Shown here: in pieces, positions 54,846 through 63,306 of the stretch
How positions within the stretch are numbered: position 1 is the first letter of the stretch
Layout of the letters: every line of letters starts with the position of its first letter
Origin: an uncultured Alsobacter sp.
GTDB lineage: Bacteria > Pseudomonadota > Alphaproteobacteria > Rhizobiales > Beijerinckiaceae
DNA: 64,000 nt
Assembly (NCBI RefSeq): GCF_945952055.1
Contig: NZ_CAMFHB010000015.1
Span: 53,235 to 117,234, forward strand
Direction: 5' to 3'
Position numbers and translations under genes: made by a program
The notes under the pieces: generated by a model
What the model was told of the DNA's origin: nothing
Seen by the model: the letters and a program-made list of their open reading frames with translations, nothing else
The model's database searches: none

Positions 54846-55352
54846 CTAGACCCAGCCGAAGGCGTGCCGCACGCGCACCACGTCACCGAAGGTTTCTTCC
54901 ATCTCGCGCACCTTGATGCCGCCGAGATGATTGTAGAAGCCGCAGGCGCGGTCGTTGTCGGCAAGGGCCCAGACCAGGAGACCCGAAACGCGGTTTCCCG
55001 CCAGGTCGCGGCGCGCGGCCTCGAACAGGCGCTTGCCGAAGCCCAGTCCCTGATACTCCGGCAGCAGGTAGAGTTCGAAGATCTCGCCGCGGTACGGCGA
55101 CGCCGCGAGGCGATTGCGGCCGTAGCTCGCATAGCCGCGGATCTCGTCGTCGAACTCGAGCACGGCGATGCGCGCGCCCCGGTCGAGGATGGTTTTCCAC
55201 CACACGGGCCCCCGCCGCTGGATCATCTTCTCGAGCTCGCGCCCCGGAATGATGCCGCGATAGGCCTCCCGCCAGGCGACGTCGTGCACGGCCGCGACGG
55301 CGGAAGCGTCGCGGGGCCGGGCAAGGCGTATGGTGAGGGTTGCCTGGGTCAC
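54846..55352 (-). CDS. GNAT-family N-acetyltransferase (GTG start)
   Basis: 168 residues from GTG. The GNAT fold runs [53 protein letters not shown] (about 91-110, the acetyl-CoA pyrophosphate loop Q-x-x-G-x-G/A) and [17 protein letters not shown]. It would acetylate an unknown small molecule or protein. The GTG at 55352 is at the start of the fold; the open frame upstream crosses the divergent phosphatase gene's region and has no domain. Confidence 0.88.
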   Translation of the reverse strand: MTQATLTIRLARPRDASAVAAVHDVAWREAYRGIIPGRELEKMIQRRGPVWWKTILDRGARIAVLEFDDEIRGYASYGRNRLAASPYRGEIFELYLLPEYQGLGFGKRLFEAARRDLAGNRVSGLLVWALADNDRACGFYNHLGGIKVREMEETFGDVVRVRHAFGWV

Positions 55353-55571
55353 GCGTTCAGATTGGACCCAACGCGCGGCGCCGTAAAGCCCCCCGGCCGT
55401 GTTCCGATTGCAGGCGGCGTCCCCGGCTGCTATGGCCCGCGCTTCGGGCATTGCGGTGCCTCGAGGGCCTGCTGCGAAAAGGTGGAACCCGGCTTTTCGC
55501 AGGGAGCATGCGATCACCGGGACAACGAGAGAGCGCTGCGTGTCCTTCGAACCGCAGCAGGCTCGAAAAGG

Positions 55572-56324
55572 ATGCCGTCGCGCGTGGTGTTGAAGGTCCT
55601 GGCCAGCTTTTTCACGGTGAAGCCGGAGGTGCGCTATGCGCGCCGGATGGCCCGCGTCGCCCGCTGGGACCGCCCCGTCGGCGGCACGCTCGACCGCATC
55701 TCGGCCTGGGCCAACATGCTCCTGGCCGATCACGGCATCCTGCGGATGGTCTACCTGAACCGCCACCGCGTGACGCCGAACTTCTGGCGGGCCGCGCAGC
55801 CGGCTCCCCCGGACATCGCGCAGGCCGCGGCCGACGGGGTGCGCACCGTGATCAATCTCCGCGGGGGCCGCGAATACGGGTCATGGCCCCTCGAGCGCGA
55901 GGCCTGCGAGCGGCACGGCATCGCGCTGGTCGATTTCGTGGTGCGCTCGCGCGGCGCCCCGGACCGCGAGACGATCCTGAACTCTCGCGACTTCTTCGCC
56001 GGCATCGCCTATCCCGCGCTGGCCCACTGCAAGTCGGGCGCGGACCGGGCGGGATTCGTGGCGGCGCTCTACCTGCTCGTCCACGAGGGCAAGCCGCTCA
56101 ACGAGGCGATGGCCCAGCTGAGCCCGCGCTATGGCCACTTCCGCTTCGCAAAGACCGGGATCCTCGACGCCTTCTTCGAGCGGTACCGGCAGGAGGGCGA
56201 GGCCAAGGGCATCGGCTTCCTCGACTGGGTCGCGACCGTGTACGACCCGGAGGCTCTGGAGCGCGACTTCAAGCCCCACGCCTTCTCCACCTTCGTGGTC
56301 GACACTCTTCTGAGACGGGAATGA
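55572..56324 (+). CDS. Dual-specificity/tyrosine phosphatase-like protein
   Basis: 250 residues. The signature AHCKSGADRAGFVAALYLLV (about 152-171) is the CX5R catalytic loop; TVINLRGGREYGSW carries the general-acid-like region ahead of it. The N-terminal part (1-70) is basic and lacks a signal; the C-terminal part (about 185-250) has aromatic residues and ends in RRE. The fold is that of cyclin-phosphatase/dual-specificity phosphatases. The ATG at 55572 is listed; GTG codons 12 and 15 bases downstream are also possible, since the AAGG run sits too close to this ATG. Confidence 0.82.
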   Translation: MPSRVVLKVLASFFTVKPEVRYARRMARVARWDRPVGGTLDRISAWANMLLADHGILRMVYLNRHRVTPNFWRAAQPAPPDIAQAAADGVRTVINLRGGREYGSWPLEREACERHGIALVDFVVRSRGAPDRETILNSRDFFAGIAYPALAHCKSGADRAGFVAALYLLVHEGKPLNEAMAQLSPRYGHFRFAKTGILDAFFERYRQEGEAKGIGFLDWVATVYDPEALERDFKPHAFSTFVVDTLLRRE

Positions 56325-56352
56325 CCCGGTGACGCGCGGCGTGCCCCAGTGT

Positions 56353-56402
56353 CGCATGTTCTTTCGACGAACCGGAATCCACTTCGTCGGAAAATGCTCT
56401 AG
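56353..56402. repeat. Short palindromic repeat at a convergent junction
   Basis: TTTCGACGAA and TTCGTCGGAAA mirror each other with one bulge around CCGGAATCCAC, inside a longer element (CGCATGTTC ... GAAAATGCTCTAG). It resembles a repeat family I know from other Hyphomicrobiales (elements ending in AAATGCTCTAG). Only one clear copy is in this window. The TAG at its right end supplies the stop of the convergent ABC transporter gene. It probably terminates both transcripts. Confidence 0.6.
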
Positions 56403-58189
56403 ACGGCGTCGTCCGCGAGTTCGTCGATGTCGCCGCTCTGGAGCCGGTGCATGCGGGCATAGACCCCGCCCTGGCGCAGCAGCGTGTCGTGATCGCCCTG
56501 TTCGACGATGCGCCCCCGGTCCAGCACGACGATGAGGTCGGCGCTGCGCACCGTGGACAGCCGGTGCGCGATCACCAGTGACGTGCGGCCGTGGGTCAGC
56601 GCGGCGAGCGCGTCCTGCACCAGCCTTTCGCTCTCCGAATCGAGCGCGCTGGTCGCCTCGTCGAGCAGCAGGATCGGCGCCTGGCGCAGGATGGCGCGGG
56701 CCAGCGACACGCGCTGGCGCTCGCCGCCGGACAGCCTCGATCCGCGGTCACCGAGACGCGTCTCGTAGCCCTCGGGCAACCGCATGATGAAGTCGTGCGC
56801 CGCCGCGGACCTGGCCGCCGCCTCGATCTCGTCCCGGCTCGCACTGGGCCGGCCGAAGGCGATGTTGGCGGCCACCGTGTCGTCGAAGATCAGCGCTTCC
56901 TGCGTCACGAGCGCGATCTGGCTGCGCAGGCTGGCCAACGTGACGCCCCGGATGTCCCGGCCGTCGATCTCGACGCGCCCGTCCGTCGGGTCGAAGAGGC
57001 GCGGCACGAGCGACATCAACGTCGACTTGCCGGAGCCCGAGCGGCCGACCAGGGCCGTGGTCTTGCCGCCGGGCAGGACGAGATCGATGTCGCGCAGCGA
57101 CGCCTGGGACCCGGCATAGGCGAAGGAAACGCCCCGGAACGCAACCTCGCCGCGGGTTACCGCGAGCGCCGTGGCCTGCGGCGCGTCGGTGATGGTCGGG
57201 CGCTCGTCGAGGATGGCGAAGAGCCTCGCCAGCGCGGCGGAGGCCTCCTGCAGGATGGCGTTGAGGTTGCCCAGCGTCCGCATGGACTGGGAGGCGAGCA
57301 GCAGCGCGGTGACGAAACCCGTGAAGTCGCCGATCGTGGTCTGGTTCTTGACGATGCGCCAGCCGATGAACACCAGCACGCCCGCCACCGCGACGCCGCC
57401 GGCGATCTCCAGGATGGGATCCAGCCTGGCGCGCTGGTTGGCCGACTTCATCTTCAGCTTGCGGATCGTGTCGAAGGAGGCGCGGGCACGGTCCTTCAGG
57501 GTCCCCTCGAGGCCATAGGCCTTGGCGATCCTGGCCGCCCCCAGGCTCTCGGCCACCATGCCGGCCATGTGGCCGGTCTGCTCCTGGGTGTTGAGGGCGG
57601 TGCGGCGCAGCTTCTTGCCGATCTTGCCGATGGGGGGAGCCACGACCGGCAGGACGACGAGCGCCAGCAGGGTGACCTGCCAGTCGATCCAGAACATGAC
57701 GCCGAGCAGGGCGAGGCCCGTGGCGACGTCGCGAAGCGCCACCGTCGACAGCCGCGTCAGGGCCTCGCGGATATAGGCGAAATCGGTGGTGAAGCGCTGG
57801 GCCAGCGCGGCCGGCGTCTCGCGGGCGAGCTGGGCGAGGTCGGAATCGATGAGCGCGGCATAGAGCGCCGCCTGCATGTCGGCCTCGATGCGCGTGACGA
57901 CCCGGTTGGTCAGGATCGACTGCGCCAGCATCGCGAAGCCCTTGGTCGCCGTCACCGCGATGACGATGAAGGGAATCAGCTGCACGAGGCGCTTGTTCTG
58001 CTGGTCGAAGGCATCGAAGGCGGTCTTGATGACCACCGGATAGAGGCTGCTGGCGCCCGCCAGGACGCTCACCGTGGCCAGGACGAGCAGCAGCGAGGCC
58101 CAATGCGGCCGCATCCAATCGCGCCACAGCCGGCGGATCAGGGGGGACGCTTCGCCGCTGAACAGGGTCAGGAGGGTGAACTTCGCCAT
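56399..58189 (-). CDS. MsbA/ABCB-type ABC transporter (half-transporter fused with ATPase)
   Basis: 596 residues: six-helix membrane domain (about 20-310) and ATP-binding cassette. Motifs: Walker A VGRSGSGKSTLMSL, Q-loop LVTQEALIFDDTVAANIAFG, signature RLSGGERQRVSLARAI, Walker B PILLLDEATSALDSESERL, and the H-loop SLVIAHRLSTVRSAD. It forms homodimeric exporters; the MsbA/ABCB group includes lipid and drug exporters. The start at 58189 (MAKFTL) is chosen over a TTG at 58210. The stop lies inside the palindromic repeat at its 3' end. Substrate not readable. Confidence 0.92.
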   Translation of the reverse strand: MAKFTLLTLFSGEASPLIRRLWRDWMRPHWASLLLVLATVSVLAGASSLYPVVIKTAFDAFDQQNKRLVQLIPFIVIAVTATKGFAMLAQSILTNRVVTRIEADMQAALYAALIDSDLAQLARETPAALAQRFTTDFAYIREALTRLSTVALRDVATGLALLGVMFWIDWQVTLLALVVLPVVAPPIGKIGKKLRRTALNTQEQTGHMAGMVAESLGAARIAKAYGLEGTLKDRARASFDTIRKLKMKSANQRARLDPILEIAGGVAVAGVLVFIGWRIVKNQTTIGDFTGFVTALLLASQSMRTLGNLNAILQEASAALARLFAILDERPTITDAPQATALAVTRGEVAFRGVSFAYAGSQASLRDIDLVLPGGKTTALVGRSGSGKSTLMSLVPRLFDPTDGRVEIDGRDIRGVTLASLRSQIALVTQEALIFDDTVAANIAFGRPSASRDEIEAAARSAAAHDFIMRLPEGYETRLGDRGSRLSGGERQRVSLARAILRQAPILLLDEATSALDSESERLVQDALAALTHGRTSLVIAHRLSTVRSADLIVVLDRGRIVEQGDHDTLLRQGGVYARMHRLQSGDIDELADDAV

Positions 58190-58455
58190 GCCAAGGATCG
58201 GAGGCGGCAACGACGCCGCGCCCTTTCCTTAAAGCCCCTTGCCGCTCGGGTCCAACGCCCGCCGCAAAGATCGCGGCCGGCGCCCGACAACAGGCATCGA
58301 GAGTTGCGAGAGCACCTGGAAACACATCTGCCGCGTGCAGCCGCCGCGCACGACGTCCCGGCAGGACCATCGACGCCCCGGAACGAGCAGTGTTGGGCGG
58401 CGTTGGCTGGCCGCGCGGCGCCCACGGGGGGCAGCCGCCCCGTGGAGTGCCCGCC

Positions 58456-58680
58456 GTGAAAACCGTCAACGTCATCGCCATGATCCTCCTGATCGTCGGA
58501 GGATTGAACTGGGGCCTCGTCGGCCTGTTCTCGTTCGATCTCGTCGCCGCCATCTTCGGCGCCGGCAGCACGCTGGCCCGGATCGTCTACATCCTCGTCG
58601 GCCTGTCGGCCCTGTGGGGGCTGTACCTTCTGGGCCCGGTCACACGCGGCACCGCCGAAAGCCGCTCCGTCATGAGCTGA
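58456..58680 (+). CDS. DUF378 small membrane protein (GTG start)
   Basis: 74 residues from GTG with GGAG 8 bases upstream. Two membrane helices (VNVIAMILLIVGGLNWGLVG and ARIVYILVGLSALWGLYLL) around the motif GGLNWGLVGLFSFDLVAAIF, which is the DUF378 signature. No function is established for this small family. It stands alone between the divergent ABC gene and the YkgJ gene. Confidence 0.85.
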   Translation: MKTVNVIAMILLIVGGLNWGLVGLFSFDLVAAIFGAGSTLARIVYILVGLSALWGLYLLGPVTRGTAESRSVMS

Positions 58681-58780
58681 GGCAACGCTCGGCCAAAAGG
58701 CGAAATGTCGGTTTCCACCCGGTTGCCGCATGTTCTAGAAGGGTTCCCGACACGACCGAAAGGCGACGGGAACCCGACCC

Positions 58781-59329
58781 ATGAGTTACGACCCTGCCCT
58801 CCTCGTCTCGGACCCCGTCGCCGGGCGGTCCTGCGGCACCTGCACGCTGTGCTGCAAGGTGTTCGACGTGCCGAGCCTGGACAAGCCGGCCGGCCAGTGG
58901 TGCAAGCACTGCGCGCCGGGGCGCGGCTGCGGGATCCACGAGACCCGCCCGCAGCATTGCCGCTCGTTCCACTGCATGTGGATGACCACGGATTTCCTCG
59001 GCCCGGAATGGAAGCCGGAGAAGTCGAAATTCGTGCTCACGGTGGACCCCGCCAGCAAGAATCTCCTGGTCCAGGTCGATCCCGGGCAGCCCGGCGCCTG
59101 GAAGGCCACGCCGTACTATGCGCAGTTCAAGCGCTGGGCCGAGGCCGCGGTGCCCGAGCACAGGCACGTCATCGTCTTCAACGGCAAGGCGGCGACGGTC
59201 GTGCTGCCGGACAAGGACGTGGCTCTCGGCGTCCTGGGCCCTGACGATCGCATCACGTTCCAGCGGCGCGACACGATGCACGGCGTCCTCATCGACGTCC
59301 GCAAGGTGAAGGCGACGGCGGTGTCCTGA
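58781..59329 (+). CDS. YkgJ-type cysteine cluster protein
   Basis: 182 residues. The cysteines lie in CGTCTLCCKVFDV, WCKHCAPGRGC and RPQHCRSFHCMW (residues about 18-66), the pattern of the YkgJ/zinc- or iron-chelating family. The remaining part is strand-rich (FVLTVDPASKNLLVQVDPGQ) with no other motif. The protein is cytoplasmic; iron-sulfur or zinc binding is likely. Convergent with the resolvase-fold gene, 6 bases between stops. Confidence 0.82.
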   Translation: MSYDPALLVSDPVAGRSCGTCTLCCKVFDVPSLDKPAGQWCKHCAPGRGCGIHETRPQHCRSFHCMWMTTDFLGPEWKPEKSKFVLTVDPASKNLLVQVDPGQPGAWKATPYYAQFKRWAEAAVPEHRHVIVFNGKAATVVLPDKDVALGVLGPDDRITFQRRDTMHGVLIDVRKVKATAVS

Positions 59330-59335
59330 GGGATC

Positions 59336-59785
59336 TCAGCCCTTGGCGGCTGGGTTGCGCTGGGCGGGCGTGCTCGCCGCACCGGCCGTCCGCAGTTCGG
59401 GCGGCAGACGCTTGTCGTTGCGCCGCGCGTGCACCGCGAGTTCCTTCAGCTTCTCGCGCGAGAGCGTCGGCATGTCGAGGGCCACGACGTGGACCTCGGC
59501 CATGTAGAGCTTGACGAGCACGTTCCAGTCCTTGGCCAGCGGCCCCATCTTGGGCATCACCAGCATCGCGCCGCGGAAACGGCAAAGGCCCAGCGCCTTG
59601 TCGAGCTGCACGAGCGGGGACCGGCTGCCGTTCTCGTAGTCGACGCACTGCTCGATGACCGTCGCCCCACTGCTGACGGCGAAGGCCTGGAGGGCGGCAC
59701 GCTGCTCTTCCAGCTCGGCCCGCAGCAGCCCCTGCAGACGACCGGAGATCCTGAAATAACCGACGATCTTGACGGTCTCGGCCAT
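59336..59785 (-). CDS. Degenerate serine-recombinase (resolvase) N-terminal-domain protein
   Basis: 149 residues. The start VKIVGYFRISGRLQG and ELEEQRAALQAFAVSSGATV resemble the resolvase catalytic domain of serine recombinases, with Arg12 and a Ser14 in the expected YxRxS position. The usual second arginine motif (KLDRLSR) appears as KMGPLAKD, and there is no C-terminal DNA-binding domain, so it is unlikely to recombine DNA. It may bind nucleic acid or be a remnant fold with another job. The ATG at 59785 starts the domain. An 8-bp palindromic site lies 61-77 bases upstream. Confidence 0.65.
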   Translation of the reverse strand: MAETVKIVGYFRISGRLQGLLRAELEEQRAALQAFAVSSGATVIEQCVDYENGSRSPLVQLDKALGLCRFRGAMLVMPKMGPLAKDWNVLVKLYMAEVHVVALDMPTLSREKLKELAVHARRNDKRLPPELRTAGAASTPAQRNPAAKG

Positions 59786-59845
59786 GCGCAGCCACGCCGC
59801 TCCCAATGCTTGGCAAGCGTTAACAGGAAAAAATCAACGGGGAGT

Positions 59846-59862
59846 TACAACTTTAAGTTGTA
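59846..59862. promoter_or_regulatory. AT-rich palindrome upstream of the resolvase-fold gene
   Basis: TACAACTT-T-AAGTTGTA, eight-base perfect arms around a single T, in an AT-rich spacer between the HAD and resolvase-domain genes. Its arms flank only one base, so it would not form a good RNA hairpin and looks more like a binding site for a dimeric regulator. A second AT-rich stretch (GGAAAAAATCAACG) lies toward the gene. Confidence 0.4.
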
Positions 59863-59866
59863 GTGC

Positions 59867-60538
59867 CTATCCCCGCCCCGTGGTCCTGCGCACGAGATCG
59901 AGCAGCGCCGGATCCGAGAAGTCCGGTGCCGCCAGATGGGCGCCCGCCTCCATCAGGGCTTCCGGCGAGAGCGACGTCGCCATGCCCACGGTGGTCAGGC
60001 CCGCGGCGACGGCCGCACGAAGCCCGGAGCGGGAGTCCTCGAAGGCGACGCTGGTCGCCACGTCGACGCCCAGCAGCCGGATGCCCGTCAGGTAGGGCAG
60101 CGGGTGCGGCTTGGCGAATTCCATCTCGTCCCCGATGACGACGTGCCGGAAGCGGCCGGTCAGTCCCAGCGCGCCGATCATCAGGTCCGCGTTGGCCCGC
60201 GGGGCATTGGTGACCACGGCGGTGGGGATGGCGTGCGCATCGGCCCAGGCCAGGAAATCGAGCAGCCCCTTCGCCGGATGCAGGCCCGCCGCCCGGGAGC
60301 GGAACAGCGCTTCCTTCTCGTCCGCGAGGCGGCGGTGATCGTCCTCGGTCAGGTCCGGAAACAGCCGGCCGAAAATCTCGGCATTCTGAAAGCCGATGAT
60401 GTGGGTGTTGTAGAAATGCTGGTCGACCGCCGGCTGCCCGTTTCCCGTCAGGATGTCGTTGAAGGCCGCGAGGTGGGTGGGATCGGTCTCGACGAGAGTG
60501 CCGTCGAGGTCGAAGAGAAGGCCGGGAGACAGGGACAT
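59867..60538 (-). CDS. HAD-family hydrolase (phosphoglycolate phosphatase-like)
   Basis: 223 residues. LLFDLDGTLVETDPTHLAAF holds the nucleophile Asp10 and Asp12; VVTNAPRANADLMIGAL is motif II; FAKPHPLPYLTGIRLLGVD holds the lysine of motif III; AFEDSRSGLRAAVAAGLTTV is motif IV. The cap domain between motifs I and II is helical (about 20-90), as in beta-phosphoglucomutase or phosphoglycolate phosphatase relatives. Substrate unknown. It lies in a minus-strand run with the L,D-transpeptidase gene, 21 bases downstream of it. Confidence 0.9.
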   Translation of the reverse strand: MSLSPGLLFDLDGTLVETDPTHLAAFNDILTGNGQPAVDQHFYNTHIIGFQNAEIFGRLFPDLTEDDHRRLADEKEALFRSRAAGLHPAKGLLDFLAWADAHAIPTAVVTNAPRANADLMIGALGLTGRFRHVVIGDEMEFAKPHPLPYLTGIRLLGVDVATSVAFEDSRSGLRAAVAAGLTTVGMATSLSPEALMEAGAHLAAPDFSDPALLDLVRRTTGRG

Positions 60539-60559
60539 CGAGGATCCGAAAAAATGCGC

Positions 60560-61093
60560 TCAGCCGGCCACGACGATGCGGGTGGACCGGCCGAGCAGGG
60601 GGAGGAGACGGCGCATGGCGGCCGGCGAGACCGCGATGCAGCCTTCGGTCGGGGTGAACCCGGGCCGGGCGAGGTGGAGGAAGATGGCGCTGCCGCGCCC
60701 GCGGATGGCCGGACGCATGTTCCAGTCGAGGATGACCACCACGTCGTAGACGGCATCCGCGCGGTGAAGACGCTCGTGCCCGGCCGGAAACGGCAAGGGC
60801 ACGGGCCGATTGTAGCGCGGGTGGCGCGGGTCGTCGCACCAGCCGTCGGTGGGCCGGATCGCGCCGACGGGGAGGCGTGCCCGCGGCCGGGCCGTGCGAT
60901 CGGGCCTGTAGCGCACCGCCATCGGCCGGAGCGGGCCGGCCGGCGTGGCGCCGTCACCCTCGCGCTTGGCCCGCCTGATCCCGCCGCGGCCCAGCGCGCA
61001 GGGGAGCACCAGGGCGCCCGCCACAAGGATGCCCCGGCGGGGATCCGAGGGCAGGCGGAAGACGCGAAGGGTGAGGGGACGCGCGCGAACCAT
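60560..61093 (-). CDS. L,D-transpeptidase (YkuD) family protein
   Basis: 177 residues. The catalytic block IFLHLARPGFTPTEGCIAVS (about 137-156) has His and Cys in the HL...TEGC(I/V)A arrangement used by the subgroup of YkuD proteins from proteobacteria that lack the classical HG start. VVILDWNMRPAIRGRGSAIF precedes it. The N-terminus is basic with a weak hydrophobic stretch (ILVAGALVLPCALG), perhaps a membrane or export signal. It is much shorter than the YkuD protein at 25264 and not closely related. Same strand as the HAD gene. Confidence 0.8.
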   Translation of the reverse strand: MVRARPLTLRVFRLPSDPRRGILVAGALVLPCALGRGGIRRAKREGDGATPAGPLRPMAVRYRPDRTARPRARLPVGAIRPTDGWCDDPRHPRYNRPVPLPFPAGHERLHRADAVYDVVVILDWNMRPAIRGRGSAIFLHLARPGFTPTEGCIAVSPAAMRRLLPLLGRSTRIVVAG

Positions 61094-61258
61094 GGGGACG
61101 GGATCGATTGTGGTTTTCCAGAATGGAAAGGGATGGAAGGCGCCCTAAATACCGGCACGGCTTGCGAAACCCGCCCGGCGTGGTCTAGTTGAGCCACAAG
61201 GACTGCGGGAACCGAACCGGCAGGTCAAGCCGCACCCGCGATAGAGGGGTCTGGGACG

Positions 61259-61945
61259 ATGTCGAACGTGCGCAGCATCCTCGTGGTCGACGACGACCTC
61301 GAGCTGGCCAGTGCGCTGTCCGAACAGCTGGCTCTGCACGAGGAATTCTCCCCCGTGACGGTCGATACGGCGGCCAAGGCCATCTCGGCGGTGAAGGACA
61401 CCCGGGTGGACCTCGCGCTGATGGACGTCGGCCTTCCCGACATGGACGGGCGCGAGGCGGTGAAGCTGATGCGCAAGTCGGGCTTTCGCTCGCCCGTCAT
61501 CATGCTGACGGGGCACGATTCCGATGCCGACACGGTCCTGGGCCTGGAAGCGGGCGCCAACGACTATGTCGTGAAGCCCTTCCGCTTCGCCGTCCTGCTC
61601 GCCAGGATCCGCGCGCAGCTGCGCCAGCACGAGGCGAGCGAGGATGCCGTCTTCACCATCGGTCCCTACACGTTCCGGCCGAGCGCCAAGCTCCTGGTGT
61701 CGGCCCAGGGATCGAAGCTGAAGCTGACGGAGAAGGAGACCGCCATCCTGCGGTTCCTCTACCGGGCCGAAACCAGGGTCGTGACGCGCGACGTGCTCCT
61801 GACCGAGGTCTGGGGCTACAATTCGAACGTGACCACCCACACGCTCGAGACGCACATCTACCGGCTGCGGCAGAAGATCGAGCGCGACCCCTCCAGCGCC
61901 CAGATCCTGATCACCGAGGCCGGGGGCTACAAGCTGGTGCCCTGA
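61259..61945 (+). CDS. OmpR/PhoB-family response regulator (orphan)
   Basis: 228 residues: receiver domain with DDD (about 11-13), phosphoacceptor Asp56 in ALMDVGLPDMDG, VIMLTGHDSDADT and KPFRFAVLLARIRAQLRQ; then a winged-helix output (about 125-226) with LKLTEKETAILRFLYRA, LLTEVWGYNSNVTTHTLETH and IYRLRQKIERD. No histidine kinase lies beside it in this window. It is followed 4 bases later by a cyclic-nucleotide-domain protein, which suggests a joint regulatory unit. Confidence 0.93.
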   Translation: MSNVRSILVVDDDLELASALSEQLALHEEFSPVTVDTAAKAISAVKDTRVDLALMDVGLPDMDGREAVKLMRKSGFRSPVIMLTGHDSDADTVLGLEAGANDYVVKPFRFAVLLARIRAQLRQHEASEDAVFTIGPYTFRPSAKLLVSAQGSKLKLTEKETAILRFLYRAETRVVTRDVLLTEVWGYNSNVTTHTLETHIYRLRQKIERDPSSAQILITEAGGYKLVP

Positions 61946-61949
61946 CGCC

Positions 61950-62435
61950 ATGGCGCTCAAGCGGGATATCGCGATCCTCGAGACGGTCCCGCTGTTTTCC
62001 GCGATGGACCGCGATGCCCTGCGCCTGATCGCCTTCGCGGGCGAAACCAAGATCGTCCGCGCGGGCGACGTGCTGTTTCGCCGCGGCGAGATGTCCGACG
62101 GCGGCTATCTGGTGACCAGCGGGGCCGTCGCGCTCGACGCGACGGACGACGGCTCGCCCGCCACCGTCGTGGCGACGGCCGGGACGCTTATCGGCGAACT
62201 GGCCTTGATCATCGACACGGCGAGGCCCGCCACCGCCATCGCACGCGAACCCTCCAGCGTTCTCAAGATCGGGCGCTCGGTGTTCCGCCGCGTCCTCGAC
62301 GAGTACCCGGAGCTCGCCGTCGCTGTGCGCGACGTCGTCGCGGCACGGGCCGAGGCCACGGCGGCGGAGCTGGCGGAGGTGCGCCGCAAGCTGCTCGTGC
62401 TGGACGGGACGACGAGCGTCAAACGTCCAGCGTGA
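61950..62435 (+). CDS. Cyclic-nucleotide-binding-domain protein without DNA-binding domain
   Basis: 161 residues. A CRP-type effector domain covers most of the protein: VPLFSAMDRDALRLIAFAGE, GDVLFRRGEMSDGGYLVTSG, and AGTLIGELALIIDTARPATA (about 76-95, the phosphate-binding cassette region with GELAL). A C-terminal helix (about 125-150, AARAEATAAELAEVRRKLLV) follows, but there is no helix-turn-helix. It might sense a nucleotide and act on a partner such as the response regulator. The gene overlaps the convergent exonuclease III gene by 17 bases. Confidence 0.85.
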   Translation: MALKRDIAILETVPLFSAMDRDALRLIAFAGETKIVRAGDVLFRRGEMSDGGYLVTSGAVALDATDDGSPATVVATAGTLIGELALIIDTARPATAIAREPSSVLKIGRSVFRRVLDEYPELAVAVRDVVAARAEATAAELAEVRRKLLVLDGTTSVKRPA

Positions 62436-63231
62436 TCATCACCGGCACGTGGTCCGACGGGCGCTCCCAGCTGCGCGCGTGACGCACGATCTCGGTCCCG
62501 GCCAGCGAACCGCTCAGGCCCGGTGACAGCCAGACGTGGTCGAGGCGCCGTCCGCGATCGGCCTTCTGCCAGTCCTGGGCCCGGTAGCTCCACCACGTGT
62601 AGAGGCGCTCGGGCTCCGGCCGCAGGGTCCGCACCGCATCGACCCAGCCGGCCGCTTCCTGCACCTGGCCGAGCAGCTTGCACTCGAGCGGGGTGTGCGA
62701 GACCACGTCGAGCATCTGCTTGTGGCTCCAGACGTCGTTCTCGAGCGGCGCGATGTTGAGGTCGCCGACGAGGACGGAGCGCCCCGCGGCGGGCTTGTCG
62801 CGCATCCCCCACCGGGTCATCTCGTCGAGGAAGGCGAGCTTGTGCTCGAATTTCACGTTCACTGCGGGATCGGGGACGTCGCCGCCGGCCGGAACGTAGA
62901 AGTTGTGCAGCGTGATGCCCTTGGCCCCGCCGCCACCGGCGAGCGTCACCGCGATGTGGCGCGCATCGTCCTTGTCGCAGTAGCGATGCGCCTCACGGGC
63001 CTCGATGGGAATGCGGGAGACGACGGCCACGCCGTGGTAGCCCTTCTGCCCATGCACCGCGATGTGCTCGTAGCCGGCCTTGCGGAACGCCGCCGTCGGA
63101 AAATGGTCGTCCTGGCACTTCGTTTCCTGCAGGCAGAGCACGTCCGGGCCGTGATCGGCGAGGAATTGCGTGACGAGGCCGGCGCGCAGGCGCACCGAAT
63201 TGATGTTCCAGGTCGCGATGGTCAGGCGCAA
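62419..63231 (-). CDS. xthA: Exodeoxyribonuclease III (XthA family)
   Basis: 270 residues with the AP-endonuclease fold: ATWNINSVRLRAG at the start, CLQETKCQDDHFP (catalytic Glu), FYVPAGGDVPD, VLVGDLNIAPLENDVW (about 151-166), WWSYRAQDWQKADRGRRLDH and SDHVPVMITLDV (catalytic His) at the end. It removes 3' blocking groups and cuts AP sites in base-excision repair. Standard length and motifs. Confidence 0.95.
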   Translation of the reverse strand: MRLTIATWNINSVRLRAGLVTQFLADHGPDVLCLQETKCQDDHFPTAAFRKAGYEHIAVHGQKGYHGVAVVSRIPIEAREAHRYCDKDDARHIAVTLAGGGGAKGITLHNFYVPAGGDVPDPAVNVKFEHKLAFLDEMTRWGMRDKPAAGRSVLVGDLNIAPLENDVWSHKQMLDVVSHTPLECKLLGQVQEAAGWVDAVRTLRPEPERLYTWWSYRAQDWQKADRGRRLDHVWLSPGLSGSLAGTEIVRHARSWERPSDHVPVMITLDV

Positions 63232-63306
63232 GGGACGGCTCCGACGGCGTCTCGGGAGCCGCAGGGGTAGCCGCGAAGACGGGGTCGCGCAACCCGGCTT
63301 TCCCGG

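Noticed and set aside
59336..59785. Transposon resolvase remnant
   Set aside because: No terminal inverted repeats, transposase or res-like site cluster; the gene is intact in frame, so I describe it as a resolvase-fold protein instead.
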